Positions 9,953 to 18,346 of a stretch of 64,000 bases of DNA are shown here, piece after piece. The notes below the pieces were generated by a model that saw nothing but the letters and a program-made list of their open reading frames with translations, was not told where the DNA came from and searched no databases. Location of the stretch: assembly GCA_964628285.1 (NCBI GenBank), contig CAZVNP010000013.1:1-64000 (forward strand). Direction: 5' to 3'. Numbering within the stretch: position 1 is the first letter of the stretch; the number at the start of each line of letters is the position of its first letter. The DNA is from JAPLDP01 sp964628285. Its GTDB lineage: Bacteria; Bacteroidota; Bacteroidia; Bacteroidales; JAGONC01. The position numbers and the translations under genes are program-made.

Positions 9953-12601
9953 GTGAAAAAAACGATCATAACCGTTGGCATCTCATTTCTGTTTCGGGCA
10001 TTTGTACTGGGTCAGCCCGATAGCGTTTTCTATTGTATTACGGATTCCTCCCCTCTCGTCATCAGTGAAAATCAACGCTGGAATGATAACATCGACATCG
10101 ACAGAAACATTGTCATTGAAAAAGGTGCAACTCTCACAATTCATAGTCGTGTAGCCTTATCCCAGGATGCCTCGATCATCGTGAAAAGAGGAGCGATGCT
10201 CATCGTTGACGGAGGGACAATCACCAACGCCTGCAAAGGACTTTGGCGGGGCATCGAGGTACACGGAACCTCTGATCAGCCACAGCAGCCCAATTACCAG
10301 GGAACGGTGGTGGTAGAGAATGGCGGCACTATCGAGCATGCCGAGACAGGTATCAGAGCTTACCGGTTACTTGCTAATGGACAACCGGATTACGCCTACA
10401 CCGGAGGTATTGTCATCTGTGACAGCGCTAATTTTATCGATAACAGGGTTGCCGTGGAATTTCTCGCCTACCGCAATCCCAATATGGGCTCATTCAATAA
10501 CTGCCATTTCCTTAACACTACCGGTTACCTGCCCGGCAGAACCCTTGCTGATTACTTTATCAGGATGACCGATGTGACGGATATACACATTACCCGGTGC
10601 ACCTTTGAAAATACCTGCGAACAAGCCGCTGCCGGCAATGGGATATACAGTCTGGGCTCAACCTTTTCGGTGGACCAGGGATGCACTTCTTCCTTAAGGC
10701 CCTGCCCCTCGTACGAGCCGTGCAAATTTATCAGGTTGAGGCGCGGGATATACGCCACGGATTACAGTACAAACAGCCATGTTTACATCCACGGGTGTGA
10801 ATTTACAAATACCAAACGTTGCGTTTACATAAGCGGCATTGACGGAGCTCAGGTCACATCCAACGTCTTCATGCTGCCGCTAAATGATACAATTGCGGCG
10901 GAAAAGTATGGCATCTATCTGAATGAGTCGACGGGCTACCATATCGAAGACAACTACTTCACACAGGATGGCGAGCGTTTTGGCAGATGCGGGATATATG
11001 TGCGTAATTCCGGCCCTTATTACAACAGCATTTACAATAACACCTTTGATCATGTGGGATATGGCATCATTGCAGAGGGAGAGAACCGCAACGGAAATTA
11101 TGAAGGCTTATGCATCAAATGCAATGATTTTTCAAATAATATTGAAGATTATTCGGTTGTCAGCCCCATTGGTCCTTATCCTGCTCAAAATAGAGGAATA
11201 GCTTATCACCAGGGGTACAGAATAGCTAATGATACGGCTCCGGCAGGAAACACCTTCACCCATCCTCCAATTGATTACAATATCATTAACGGTACAGGGT
11301 GCAATTATTTTGAATATGTTTATCATGATCTTCATCCAGATACGGTTGAGGTTTATCCCGATTCTGTTTCAGGAAATCTTTCCAGATATAAACAAGATAA
11401 TATAACTTACAATAAACTCACTAGTTGTCCTTCAAAACTGGAAGGTGGTGGTGAAGGCGGTAAAGAGATGATGCAACAATCTTCAATGGAGATTGAAACA
11501 AGAGAAGCCCAACTTACATCAATGGTTGACGGAGGCAATACGGAAGAAATAAACACCGAGGTTCAGACCAGCTTTCCGGATGAGGCTGAAGAGTTAAGGC
11601 AAGACCTGCTCAATGAATCGCCCTATCTTTCCGATACGGTCATGAAATCGGCTATTTACAAAGAAGAGGTTCTGCCAAGTGCCATGATACGAGATGTGCT
11701 GGTTGCAAATCCCCAATCGGCCAAATCCCAGGATCTGCTTGATGCTTTGGATGACCGTTTTGTTACCATCCCCGATTACATGATGGATGAGATCATGCAG
11801 GGACGCAATATTATCGGCTCCAAAGAGGCTCTTGAAGCTGACATTGCCTGGTGGAGGCAGGAGTACGGCAAAACATTCGATAAACTCTTCTATTTATACA
11901 GGAACGATACCATAAACAGTTATGCGAATGACAGCCTTATCGACCTTCTTGTCAGTGAACCGTCTTTAAGAGGTAAATACCGTCTGGCATATGCATATTT
12001 TTATCAGGATAATATAGACGATATGAACAGTGTTTTGGATGATATTCCTTTTAGTTTTAACTTTGATGATGCCGGGCAGATGGAGTATGACAACTATGTG
12101 ACACTCTTTGGAATATTGGAGCAACTGCAAACCGATACATCCGGATTGCAGGATATGGATTCTATGTCAGTAAATACCTTGTTAACAATGGCAAATGACG
12201 ATTATATAATGCCGGGAGTCTATGCACGGAATATATTAATTGCACTGGATAAACTTCAATATGATGAGCCGTTTAATTTTCCTGAAAACCTGAAATCATC
12301 TGTGATGGATTACTCTTTTTCGAAAAATGAGTCATCTGTTCAAGACAAACCATATTTGAAGGTTTTTCCCAATCCTGCCGGAGATTATATCATCATTGAA
12401 TTCGAATCAATTAACGATTCAAACAATATCACTTTTAGAATTACAGATACATACGGGAAGTTAATTCAGGAAATGAATTTGAATAAAATGAGAGATCAGG
12501 TCGTTATTAAAACAAAAAACTGGAAACAGGGATTGTATTTGATACAAATGATTAGGAATAATAAAGTTCAAAACCAGACAAAGTTCATTTTATCAAGATA
12601 A
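9953..12601 (+). CDS. Secreted right-handed beta-helix protein with T9SS sorting domain
   Basis: An 882-residue protein beginning with GTG at 9953; the ATG at 9948 is followed at once by a stop. It has a signal peptide (about 1-20, ending LGQ). From about residue 50 it matches the C-terminal 840 residues of the C25 protein at 222: the beta-helix opening (GATLTIHSRVA, VKRGAM, KGLWRGIEV), the CPSKLEGGG linker, the helical segment YLSDTVMKSAI followed by RDVLVANP, and a type A T9SS domain at KVFPNPAGDY. It is therefore the same module without the peptidase, FG-GAP and fibronectin parts. The beta-helix is of the pectate-lyase-like type, but no catalytic residues could be identified, so adhesion or carbohydrate binding is as likely as lyase activity. 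It lies 9 bp upstream of the next gene, suggesting co-transcription. Confidence 0.8.
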   Translation: MKKTIITVGISFLFRAFVLGQPDSVFYCITDSSPLVISENQRWNDNIDIDRNIVIEKGATLTIHSRVALSQDASIIVKRGAMLIVDGGTITNACKGLWRGIEVHGTSDQPQQPNYQGTVVVENGGTIEHAETGIRAYRLLANGQPDYAYTGGIVICDSANFIDNRVAVEFLAYRNPNMGSFNNCHFLNTTGYLPGRTLADYFIRMTDVTDIHITRCTFENTCEQAAAGNGIYSLGSTFSVDQGCTSSLRPCPSYEPCKFIRLRRGIYATDYSTNSHVYIHGCEFTNTKRCVYISGIDGAQVTSNVFMLPLNDTIAAEKYGIYLNESTGYHIEDNYFTQDGERFGRCGIYVRNSGPYYNSIYNNTFDHVGYGIIAEGENRNGNYEGLCIKCNDFSNNIEDYSVVSPIGPYPAQNRGIAYHQGYRIANDTAPAGNTFTHPPIDYNIINGTGCNYFEYVYHDLHPDTVEVYPDSVSGNLSRYKQDNITYNKLTSCPSKLEGGGEGGKEMMQQSSMEIETREAQLTSMVDGGNTEEINTEVQTSFPDEAEELRQDLLNESPYLSDTVMKSAIYKEEVLPSAMIRDVLVANPQSAKSQDLLDALDDRFVTIPDYMMDEIMQGRNIIGSKEALEADIAWWRQEYGKTFDKLFYLYRNDTINSYANDSLIDLLVSEPSLRGKYRLAYAYFYQDNIDDMNSVLDDIPFSFNFDDAGQMEYDNYVTLFGILEQLQTDTSGLQDMDSMSVNTLLTMANDDYIMPGVYARNILIALDKLQYDEPFNFPENLKSSVMDYSFSKNESSVQDKPYLKVFPNPAGDYIIIEFESINDSNNITFRITDTYGKLIQEMNLNKMRDQVVIKTKNWKQGLYLIQMIRNNKVQNQTKFILSR

Positions 12602-12610
12602 TAACGGGAT

Positions 12611-14221
12611 ATGATTGGGAAATACCTTTTTTCATTATTACTGACAGTCAGCTCTTTCCATGTATTCTCACAGGATTGGATCAGGGTTTTTGGAGATAAT
12701 ATAAGTGTCAGAGGAAGTAATGTAATCGAAACCTATGATAAAGGTTATGTTATTGGCGCATACATTCTGCCGGATAATATTACACCGAAGTGGGGCTGGA
12801 TCCTAAAAACAGATATAAATGGGGAAATGTTATGGGAAAAAAAAATCTATGACGGCATGCACCAGGCACCAATTTCTGAAATACGCCAGACTAATGACGG
12901 TGGTTATATTATTTGTGGTTCAACTAGTAAGTATGATCCTATGATGGATCCATACATCATGAAACTAAATAAATGCGGTGAAAAGGAATGGTGTAAAATT
13001 TACAATACGCCCGATAATATGGATTTTGCAAGAAATATCCTTCAACTTGAAGATAGTGGTTACATATCTTATTTTGCATATTATGCAGAATATGATACGA
13101 GAAATAGGATATGGCTGTTCAGACTGGATAAAAATGGAGAACTGCTATGGAACAATGTCTACCGTGATACTCTATCGAGCACTATTAATGAGGATTGTGC
13201 CGACCTGCTGGTTACTCATAATAAGAAGTATGTTTTAACGGGTAATATTTATCATGAAGATCAACCAGGCTCTAATATTTTTATAATAAAACCATATTGG
13301 GCTATAGTTGATGAGGATATGAAACAATGGAGCCAGACAATTTGGGGAGCTTTCGAATTTATGTGCGGAGAAGCATTTGACTCAGAAGGAGATTCGTTTA
13401 CTAACATTTATGGTTGTGGTCAAAACAGATCATATCAATATAATCATCGCCCAATCTTATTTAAGTTAAATGCGTATGGAGATACTCTTTGGCATAAAGA
13501 TGTGATGGAAAATACAAAATATGCTAATGCTGCAAAACTAACTTTTCTCAATGATTCCGCAATTGTGATAGGTGGGGGATGGATGCTTCCTTATGAAACA
13601 TATTACCATAGTGGTGTATTTAAGACCGACTCAATAGGCTACCTTTTAAAAACAAAGACTCTGATTGACAATGACTATAGTCCCCGGGCATTAACCAAAA
13701 CCTTTGATAATAAGATAGTAATTATTGGTAATTATTTCGTAGGAGCTCTCAATTGGGATCTTTACATGTTTAAAGTTAACAGCGATCTTGAATATGATTC
13801 TATTTACACTCAGCCCTTCACATACGACAGCTTATGTGAAACTGGCATCATTTCCGACACAATTAATCTTGACTGTGATGTAGTGGTCAATATTCCCGAA
13901 GAGCCGGAGAAAGAAACAACCGCTCCCTTAAAGATATGGCCAAATCCAACCACTTGTGATTTACATATAGGCTTACCTGAATGTATTGTCAGCCAAAGCA
14001 CAGATGGCTTTTTCCATATCTCTCACTTCAACCATCAGTACCAGGATAAGTCCGCGCTACAGTTCTTCGATATCTTTGGAAGGAAAGTGTTTGAAGCCTC
14101 GCTTGCCAAAGGTCAAAGAGAGGCCATTGCCGATGTATCCTTCCTTACAAACGGAATATATATCGTCCGGTTGGTATACAAAGGTGGGACAGTCAGCAGC
14201 GGGCGGTTTGTGAAGCGGTGA
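12611..14221 (+). CDS. Secreted T9SS type A repeat protein (paralogue of the gene at 7874)
   Basis: A 536-residue paralogue of the 7874 protein. It has the same signal peptide style (ending VFSQ), the same repeated GGYII / KLNKCGEKEWCK / TDINGEMLWE segments and the same sorting domain with the extra CIVSQSTDGFF segment. It starts 9 nt after the beta-helix gene, so the pair is an operon. The 3' ends of the two paralogues are nearly identical at the DNA level, from GTCAGCCAAAGC in the sorting domain through the stop and into the following GCGGGGGAATA, while the upstream two thirds have diverged. This suggests recent gene conversion or selection on the sorting domain. The molecular role is unknown. 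Confidence 0.75.
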   Translation: MIGKYLFSLLLTVSSFHVFSQDWIRVFGDNISVRGSNVIETYDKGYVIGAYILPDNITPKWGWILKTDINGEMLWEKKIYDGMHQAPISEIRQTNDGGYIICGSTSKYDPMMDPYIMKLNKCGEKEWCKIYNTPDNMDFARNILQLEDSGYISYFAYYAEYDTRNRIWLFRLDKNGELLWNNVYRDTLSSTINEDCADLLVTHNKKYVLTGNIYHEDQPGSNIFIIKPYWAIVDEDMKQWSQTIWGAFEFMCGEAFDSEGDSFTNIYGCGQNRSYQYNHRPILFKLNAYGDTLWHKDVMENTKYANAAKLTFLNDSAIVIGGGWMLPYETYYHSGVFKTDSIGYLLKTKTLIDNDYSPRALTKTFDNKIVIIGNYFVGALNWDLYMFKVNSDLEYDSIYTQPFTYDSLCETGIISDTINLDCDVVVNIPEEPEKETTAPLKIWPNPTTCDLHIGLPECIVSQSTDGFFHISHFNHQYQDKSALQFFDIFGRKVFEASLAKGQREAIADVSFLTNGIYIVRLVYKGGTVSSGRFVKR

Positions 14222-14376
14222 GCGGGGGAATATCCAATAATGAATATCGACCACAGAACAACAATATCCAACGGTGAATAAGAATGAGAATGTCGAAGTG
14301 TTCTTCATTCACGTTCTCATTCTCATTCTTATTCAGGATTCATCATTCACGTTCCTTGTTCTGTATTGGATATTCA
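14222..14376. repeat. AT-rich intergenic repeat with internal inverted repeats
   Basis: A patchwork of ATTGAATAT-, GAATGAGAATG- and CATTCACGTTC-like words. AAGAATGAGAATG reappears inverted as CATTCTCATTCTT about 45 bp later. The 17-mer CATTCACGTTCTCATTC at 14306-14322 is found identically at 18057-18073, showing that this is a dispersed repeat. It sits between convergent genes ending at 14221 and 14377. Confidence 0.6.
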
Positions 14377-15246
14377 TTATTCGCCTGATTTCTTCTCAAT
14401 TTCTCCGGTTGTAAAAACATCCTCTTTGCCATTCATGCAGGCGATGTGCATGGCATCCTGGCGCTGCATGATATTCTCAGGATAGGATGCAAAATCAAAA
14501 ACATAGGGATGCTGAAACCAGTTTTCAATGTTCATAATGACGGGGTCGACTATGGTGTCGGACTTCACGGTGAAGGACGATGCGGGAAGGACAACCTCGA
14601 AATCATTGTGGACGAAGCCGATGATATCAGGCACATAGATGCTGTCGTGAGCGTATATCTGACCGATACCCAGGTGAAATTCAAAGGGACGGTTTTGGAT
14701 CATGGTGTCGTTAAGCCATTTGCCGTTCAACTTCAGATAGTGATAGCCTCCGCCAAGCACGTCGGGCCAGAACATATCCCTTTCAGGCGGATTGACATAC
14801 ATCAGTGAGATGTTCTTTGCCGCCGGGATGCCAAAGGTGAAAGAGACAGAATCGTAGTCTCCGTTGGGGATATCATCAAAGACATCCCATTGCATGGTGG
14901 AAGGAATGTCATCGTCGACATACCAGATATCTTTCCATTGGTGAATGACATAGTCCTCTCCGTCATGCCTGTGAAGGGTCACATCCGAAATAAAATACTG
15001 CACTTCCGTCACTAAGTAATGGTTTCCCGCAGCGTTGGTATAAGCCATGGTATCCTTCATCAAAGGGGCTCCATTCACATGATGTTCAAAGCGGAAAATG
15101 ATTTTTCCCGTCTGAACGGCCACAGGCTCTTCATGATCAGGCCGGCATCCTGAATATACGCTTATGATTAAGGCTATGAGAATATAACATATCACCGGGC
15201 CTTTAAGGCCGACATCCAAGCTGTATATATGAATTTTCCCTTTCAT
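14377..15246 (-). CDS. MbnP-like lipoprotein
   Basis: A 289-residue predicted lipoprotein with a hydrophobic leader ending IISVYSGC. The pattern FxFxHxVNGxPL, then a Y-N-x-x-G-N strand, then a VQYFISDVTL segment and a later FDDIPNGDYDSVSFTFGI is that of the MbnP family. Those are extracytoplasmic proteins named from methanobactin clusters and linked to copper handling, often with Trp-derived copper ligands. It is the third gene downstream of an OprC-type TonB receptor, so a role in binding or passing copper after outer-membrane uptake fits the context. Family call is fairly sure from the motif order; the ligand is inferred. Confidence 0.7.
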   Translation of the reverse strand: MKGKIHIYSLDVGLKGPVICYILIALIISVYSGCRPDHEEPVAVQTGKIIFRFEHHVNGAPLMKDTMAYTNAAGNHYLVTEVQYFISDVTLHRHDGEDYVIHQWKDIWYVDDDIPSTMQWDVFDDIPNGDYDSVSFTFGIPAAKNISLMYVNPPERDMFWPDVLGGGYHYLKLNGKWLNDTMIQNRPFEFHLGIGQIYAHDSIYVPDIIGFVHNDFEVVLPASSFTVKSDTIVDPVIMNIENWFQHPYVFDFASYPENIMQRQDAMHIACMNGKEDVFTTGEIEKKSGE

Positions 15247-15261
15247 TTCATGAATATACTC

Positions 15262-15630
15262 TCATTCATCATGATAAGGCACTGTCCCCGATACGATGAC
15301 AAAATTTGCCGTGTCATGCTTACTGAAAGCCTCCTTATAAACCTTGTTGTCAATCAGTATCTTTGCTTTCAGGGACGAATTGATATCATCATAAATGGCT
15401 GAGATGAAAACAATATCTCCCTCCTCCACAACAAAGTTGTACTTCCATTCATCCTCCTCACTGGCAGGGATGATTCTTTTATGTATCAGATCCGTGTTTT
15501 CATTGCGGTACCAGATGTCAAATCCGGAGCTACAATCCGTCACTAAGTAAGTGACCCGGTACGATTTGTTCACCTCACATGAAAAAGGCATCAGAACTAT
15601 CAATAACAGCAATATACGCAACTTCTTCAT
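15262..15630 (-). CDS. Small lipoprotein of unknown function in copper operon
   Basis: A 122-residue protein with a lipoprotein signal ending LMPFSC (Cys18). The mature part is a predicted all-beta domain with a TYLVTDCSSGFDIWYRNENTD segment, in the style of small periplasmic beta-sandwich proteins. It contains one further cysteine in DCSSG but no Met/His-rich stretch. It lies one base after the TonB receptor stop and 15 bp before the MbnP-like gene, so the three form one transcription unit. I do not recognise the family; an accessory role in metal uptake is inferred from position only. Confidence 0.6.
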   Translation of the reverse strand: MKKLRILLLLIVLMPFSCEVNKSYRVTYLVTDCSSGFDIWYRNENTDLIHKRIIPASEEDEWKYNFVVEEGDIVFISAIYDDINSSLKAKILIDNKVYKEAFSKHDTANFVIVSGTVPYHDE

Positions 15631-15631
15631 C

Positions 15632-17980
15632 TCATATTGTAACGATCAGGTTAATATAAAAATTTCTTCCGGGTTCGTATAAATTAAGGCTTGAACCGAT
15701 GATCCTCCTGTTCAGATGCTCATAATATAACACATTAAAAATATTATTAACGCCTCCGTAAATCTGTAACATTGATTTAAACATATAGCTCACGCGTAAA
15801 TCGGCCACGACAAAGCCCGGCGTCTTTTTTTCATAAAAAGCCTGTGAAACATAATTCTGCGGGGCGGTGACCCGTATGGCGGCGATGGGTATAAGCCTGG
15901 ATCCAAACAATTTATAGCTGAAGGAAAGCGTGCTTTCAAAAGGGGGCACCTCTGCCAGAGGATCATGTCTGATCTCCTCCTCGCCGGTGATCTGGCTTTG
16001 GTCATCCAATACAAGCCTTGTCATTTTCGATATGGTCGCCCTGGTATACGCGGCTGTCAAAGTGAATTCCCAGAGGCTCTCTGCCGGTGTTTTCATGCTG
16101 AACTCCATGCCGCGAAAAAGCACCGGCTCAATATTCTGAAAACGTTTCACGCCCAACACCCCGTCGGATAATGGTTTTTGCTCGGCCGGAGGCACGATCA
16201 CGCCGGTAATGAATCCGGTCACATAAGAACAGAACAGGTTAAATTCAGCCGCACCGGCAAGGGGATGATTAAAGCGCACGGTCAGGTCTATTTCATTGTT
16301 CTTTTCCGGTTTAAGTTGGGGATTGCCCAGATAATCAAAATTATCGTAGCCCACCGGAAGCAGGGTGATAAAGCGTTCTATCATGTCAGGGCTCCGGACA
16401 CCCCTGCCGATCATGATTCCTGCCGAAAAATAACGGCTGAGGTCATGGTACAGTCCCATGCTCACTCCCGGGTTAAGAAAGTCAGATGTATTATTCCTGC
16501 AGGAATAGATCACCTTATCCATCTTCCTGATTTCAATATCATCCGAAGTGGCTTTGTTGTCATCCAACCGTGCCGATACGATCCATTCAACATGCTTATG
16601 TCTGCCGCGGTATTCGGCAAAGATGCCGGCATTTTGGATGACCGCGTTGTTCCATATCTGTTCGACGTATACCGGGAGTGTGGGCTGCATGATAGCGCTT
16701 TTGGTACGCTGGCCGTCTTTTGAGATGTTGCGGTAATCCACGCCGAAGTAAACATCTTGATTTCCCGATTGCCAGTGGCTCTCAGCCCTTAATCCTGTGG
16801 TGGCTGACAGCACGTGGGTGACCGCTACCATCGTATCGGAGATCGACCTGTTCTTGTTGTCCATCAAATGGTCCACATTAGTTTGGTAGAGTTTCACCTT
16901 CAGTGTTTTCCACGGGCTTGCAAGAATGTGCCATGTATAATCCAGTGATGTCAGGGAGGTGTTGTCTTCCCTCTCATCCATAGGCAGGGTCGGAAAAAGG
17001 ATTCCCCTGCCATAGGAACGGTCATAGGAGAGAAGAAGCTCATGTTGACGGGCAACCTTCAATCCTAATTGTCCTGTCAGATTATATTTATGACTTTTTG
17101 CTTCAACGGTCTCCCCATTGCCTGCCTTATAATCCTCATTCTTTTTGTCATTGGCAGAAAATCTGAAAAAGAGGGTACGATTGCCGCCTTCGACAGCCAG
17201 ATGCTCTTTCCGGCCGGCGGGATTACCGGTATATCCAAGATAAACCGTCGCATCTGCGGTAAAGGTCTCAAAGGGACGGGGTCTGATGGTCCTGATGTTG
17301 ATCACGCCCCCGAGCGAAGAACCATAGCGCATGGCATAAGGACCTTTGATCACTTCCAGCGACTCGATGTCTTCCGGTTCGATGTGTGACACGGCCGGAT
17401 CCATACGGTTCGGGCATCCGCCTTCGATGGTCATGCCGTCATCTATCACGACCAGCAGCTGACTGTATTTGAATCCGCGGATGACAGGATCGATGTTGCA
17501 TCCGCCCTTCCGGATGCCCGCTATATTGGGTAAGGTCCGCAAGTACTCCCCGACATCACTGAAGCCCGACTGCCTGACCTGTTTCTTTAATTCTATCTGT
17601 TTCAAATAAGGCAGATGCTCCGCCGCACCGTCACGGATCAGGGTGTCCCTGACCTCCACTCCCCTCAGGATATGGACAGCAGGGAACATCTCCAGTGTCA
17701 TCACCCGATCTCTTCCCGGTTGTATTTGAATTTTCCTGGTTATCTCATTGTATCCGAGATGCCGCAGATGCAAGACGTAACTCCCCGGCGGGATGCGGTC
17801 CAGTTTGAATGTACCCCATATGTCGGACACTGTTCCTGCCGGATGTGTTTCTAAAGTGATCTCCACACCGGCCAAAGGCTGATGGGATTGTCCGTCCACC
17901 ACATGACCTGTAAGGGATCCCGTTTCCTGAGCCAACGCCAGCAAAGGGAACAACAGAAAGACCAGTGTAACTAACTTCAT
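15632..17980 (-). CDS. oprC: OprC/NosA-type TonB-dependent copper receptor
   Basis: A 782-residue outer-membrane receptor. It has a signal peptide (1-17), a CarboxypepD_reg-like domain (about 20-100), a plug domain (about 125-235) and a beta-barrel to the C-terminus. The plug carries EGGCPNRMDP, with Cys189 and Met193 spaced as in the copper site of Pseudomonas OprC (Cys143-x3-Met147). The barrel carries HLMDN, with His371 and Met373 as in the OprC His323-x-Met325 pair. The separation of 182 residues is almost the 180 seen in OprC. Import of copper across the outer membrane is therefore the best call. It is the first gene of the operon, followed by two lipoproteins, one MbnP-like. The N-terminal carboxypeptidase-like domain is a Bacteroidota addition absent from Pseudomonas OprC. 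Confidence 0.82.
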   Translation of the reverse strand: MKLVTLVFLLFPLLALAQETGSLTGHVVDGQSHQPLAGVEITLETHPAGTVSDIWGTFKLDRIPPGSYVLHLRHLGYNEITRKIQIQPGRDRVMTLEMFPAVHILRGVEVRDTLIRDGAAEHLPYLKQIELKKQVRQSGFSDVGEYLRTLPNIAGIRKGGCNIDPVIRGFKYSQLLVVIDDGMTIEGGCPNRMDPAVSHIEPEDIESLEVIKGPYAMRYGSSLGGVINIRTIRPRPFETFTADATVYLGYTGNPAGRKEHLAVEGGNRTLFFRFSANDKKNEDYKAGNGETVEAKSHKYNLTGQLGLKVARQHELLLSYDRSYGRGILFPTLPMDEREDNTSLTSLDYTWHILASPWKTLKVKLYQTNVDHLMDNKNRSISDTMVAVTHVLSATTGLRAESHWQSGNQDVYFGVDYRNISKDGQRTKSAIMQPTLPVYVEQIWNNAVIQNAGIFAEYRGRHKHVEWIVSARLDDNKATSDDIEIRKMDKVIYSCRNNTSDFLNPGVSMGLYHDLSRYFSAGIMIGRGVRSPDMIERFITLLPVGYDNFDYLGNPQLKPEKNNEIDLTVRFNHPLAGAAEFNLFCSYVTGFITGVIVPPAEQKPLSDGVLGVKRFQNIEPVLFRGMEFSMKTPAESLWEFTLTAAYTRATISKMTRLVLDDQSQITGEEEIRHDPLAEVPPFESTLSFSYKLFGSRLIPIAAIRVTAPQNYVSQAFYEKKTPGFVVADLRVSYMFKSMLQIYGGVNNIFNVLYYEHLNRRIIGSSLNLYEPGRNFYINLIVTI

Positions 17981-18002
17981 CCGAAAGATTGTTATGTTAT
18001 CA

Positions 18003-18022
18003 TTATGAACTTAAGTTCATAA
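18003..18022. promoter_or_regulatory. Perfect 20-bp palindrome, probable operator of the copper operon
   Basis: A perfect dyad with half-site TTATGAACTT and no spacer, 23 bp upstream of the OprC-type receptor start. It lies just downstream of a TAACTTTG -7 box (18026-18033, minus strand), so it would cover the transcription start, a usual place for a repressor site. The regulator is unknown. Confidence 0.6.
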
Positions 18023-18025
18023 CTA

Positions 18026-18033
18026 CAAAGTTA
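18026..18033 (-). promoter_or_regulatory. -7 box (TAACTTTG) of the copper operon promoter
   Basis: On the minus strand TAACTTTG matches the Bacteroidota -7 consensus TAnnTTTG exactly, about 46 bp upstream of the receptor start codon. No good TTTG -33 box is visible at the usual spacing. Confidence 0.5.
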
Positions 18034-18056
18034 ATTCTTTATTGTGAATTGTTTGT

Positions 18057-18120
18057 CATTCACGTTCTCATTCATCATTCGTGATTGATGTTCTGTATTC
18101 TGTGTTGAATATTGGATATT
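18057..18120. repeat. AT-rich dispersed intergenic repeat (second copy)
   Basis: Contains the 17-mer CATTCACGTTCTCATTC, identical to 14306-14322, followed by related TTCTGTATT and ATTGGATATT words. Its end supplies the TTG that looks like the -33 box of the tRNA-Leu promoter. Confidence 0.6.
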
Positions 18121-18132
18121 TTCATAATTTTG
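18104..18132 (+). promoter_or_regulatory. Probable promoter of tRNA-Leu transcript
   Basis: GTTG (18104-18107), 17 bp, then TAATTTTG (18125-18132) match the Bacteroidota -33/-7 consensus TTTG / TAnnTTTG. The transcript would start near 18139, about 85 nt before the tRNA. Confidence 0.5.
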
Positions 18133-18137
18133 CACCC

Positions 18138-18217
18138 CCGGGAAACATATATTTACGGACAATGTCCGTAAGATACTGACCATGTGCTTCACACGTCTCA
18201 GAGTGGTTATTTCCCGG
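18138..18217 (+). other. Candidate structured RNA leader upstream of tRNA-Leu
   Basis: CCGGGAAA (18138-18145) pairs with TTTCCCGG (18210-18217). Inside lies a perfect 9-bp hairpin TTACGGACA-a-TGTCCGTAA (18153-18171) and a smaller TGTG-cttc-ACAC hairpin near 18184-18195, giving a three-way-junction outline. It lies directly after a good promoter and ends 5 nt before the tRNA. It may be a tRNA-precursor leader, a processed small RNA or a palindromic repeat; I do not recognise the family. Confidence 0.3.
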
Positions 18218-18222
18218 CATAT

Positions 18223-18304
18223 GCGGATGTGGCGGAATTGGTAGACGCTCCAGATTTAGGATCTGGTGCCGCAAGGCGTGGGGGTTCGAGTCCCTTCATC
18301 CGCA
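18223..18304 (+). tRNA. tRNA-Leu (anticodon UAG)
   Basis: An 82-nt class II tRNA. The acceptor stem GCGGATG pairs with CATCCGC. The anticodon stem CCAGA/TCTGG encloses loop TTTAGGA with anticodon TAG at 18257-18259. There is a long variable arm (TGCCGCAAGGCGT) and a T-arm GGGGGTTCGAGTCCCTT, all as expected for leucine. CCA is not encoded. Confidence 0.95.
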
Positions 18305-18346
18305 CTTTTTATGTATTTAACTGTTTATAATCAAAAATAATCCCTG

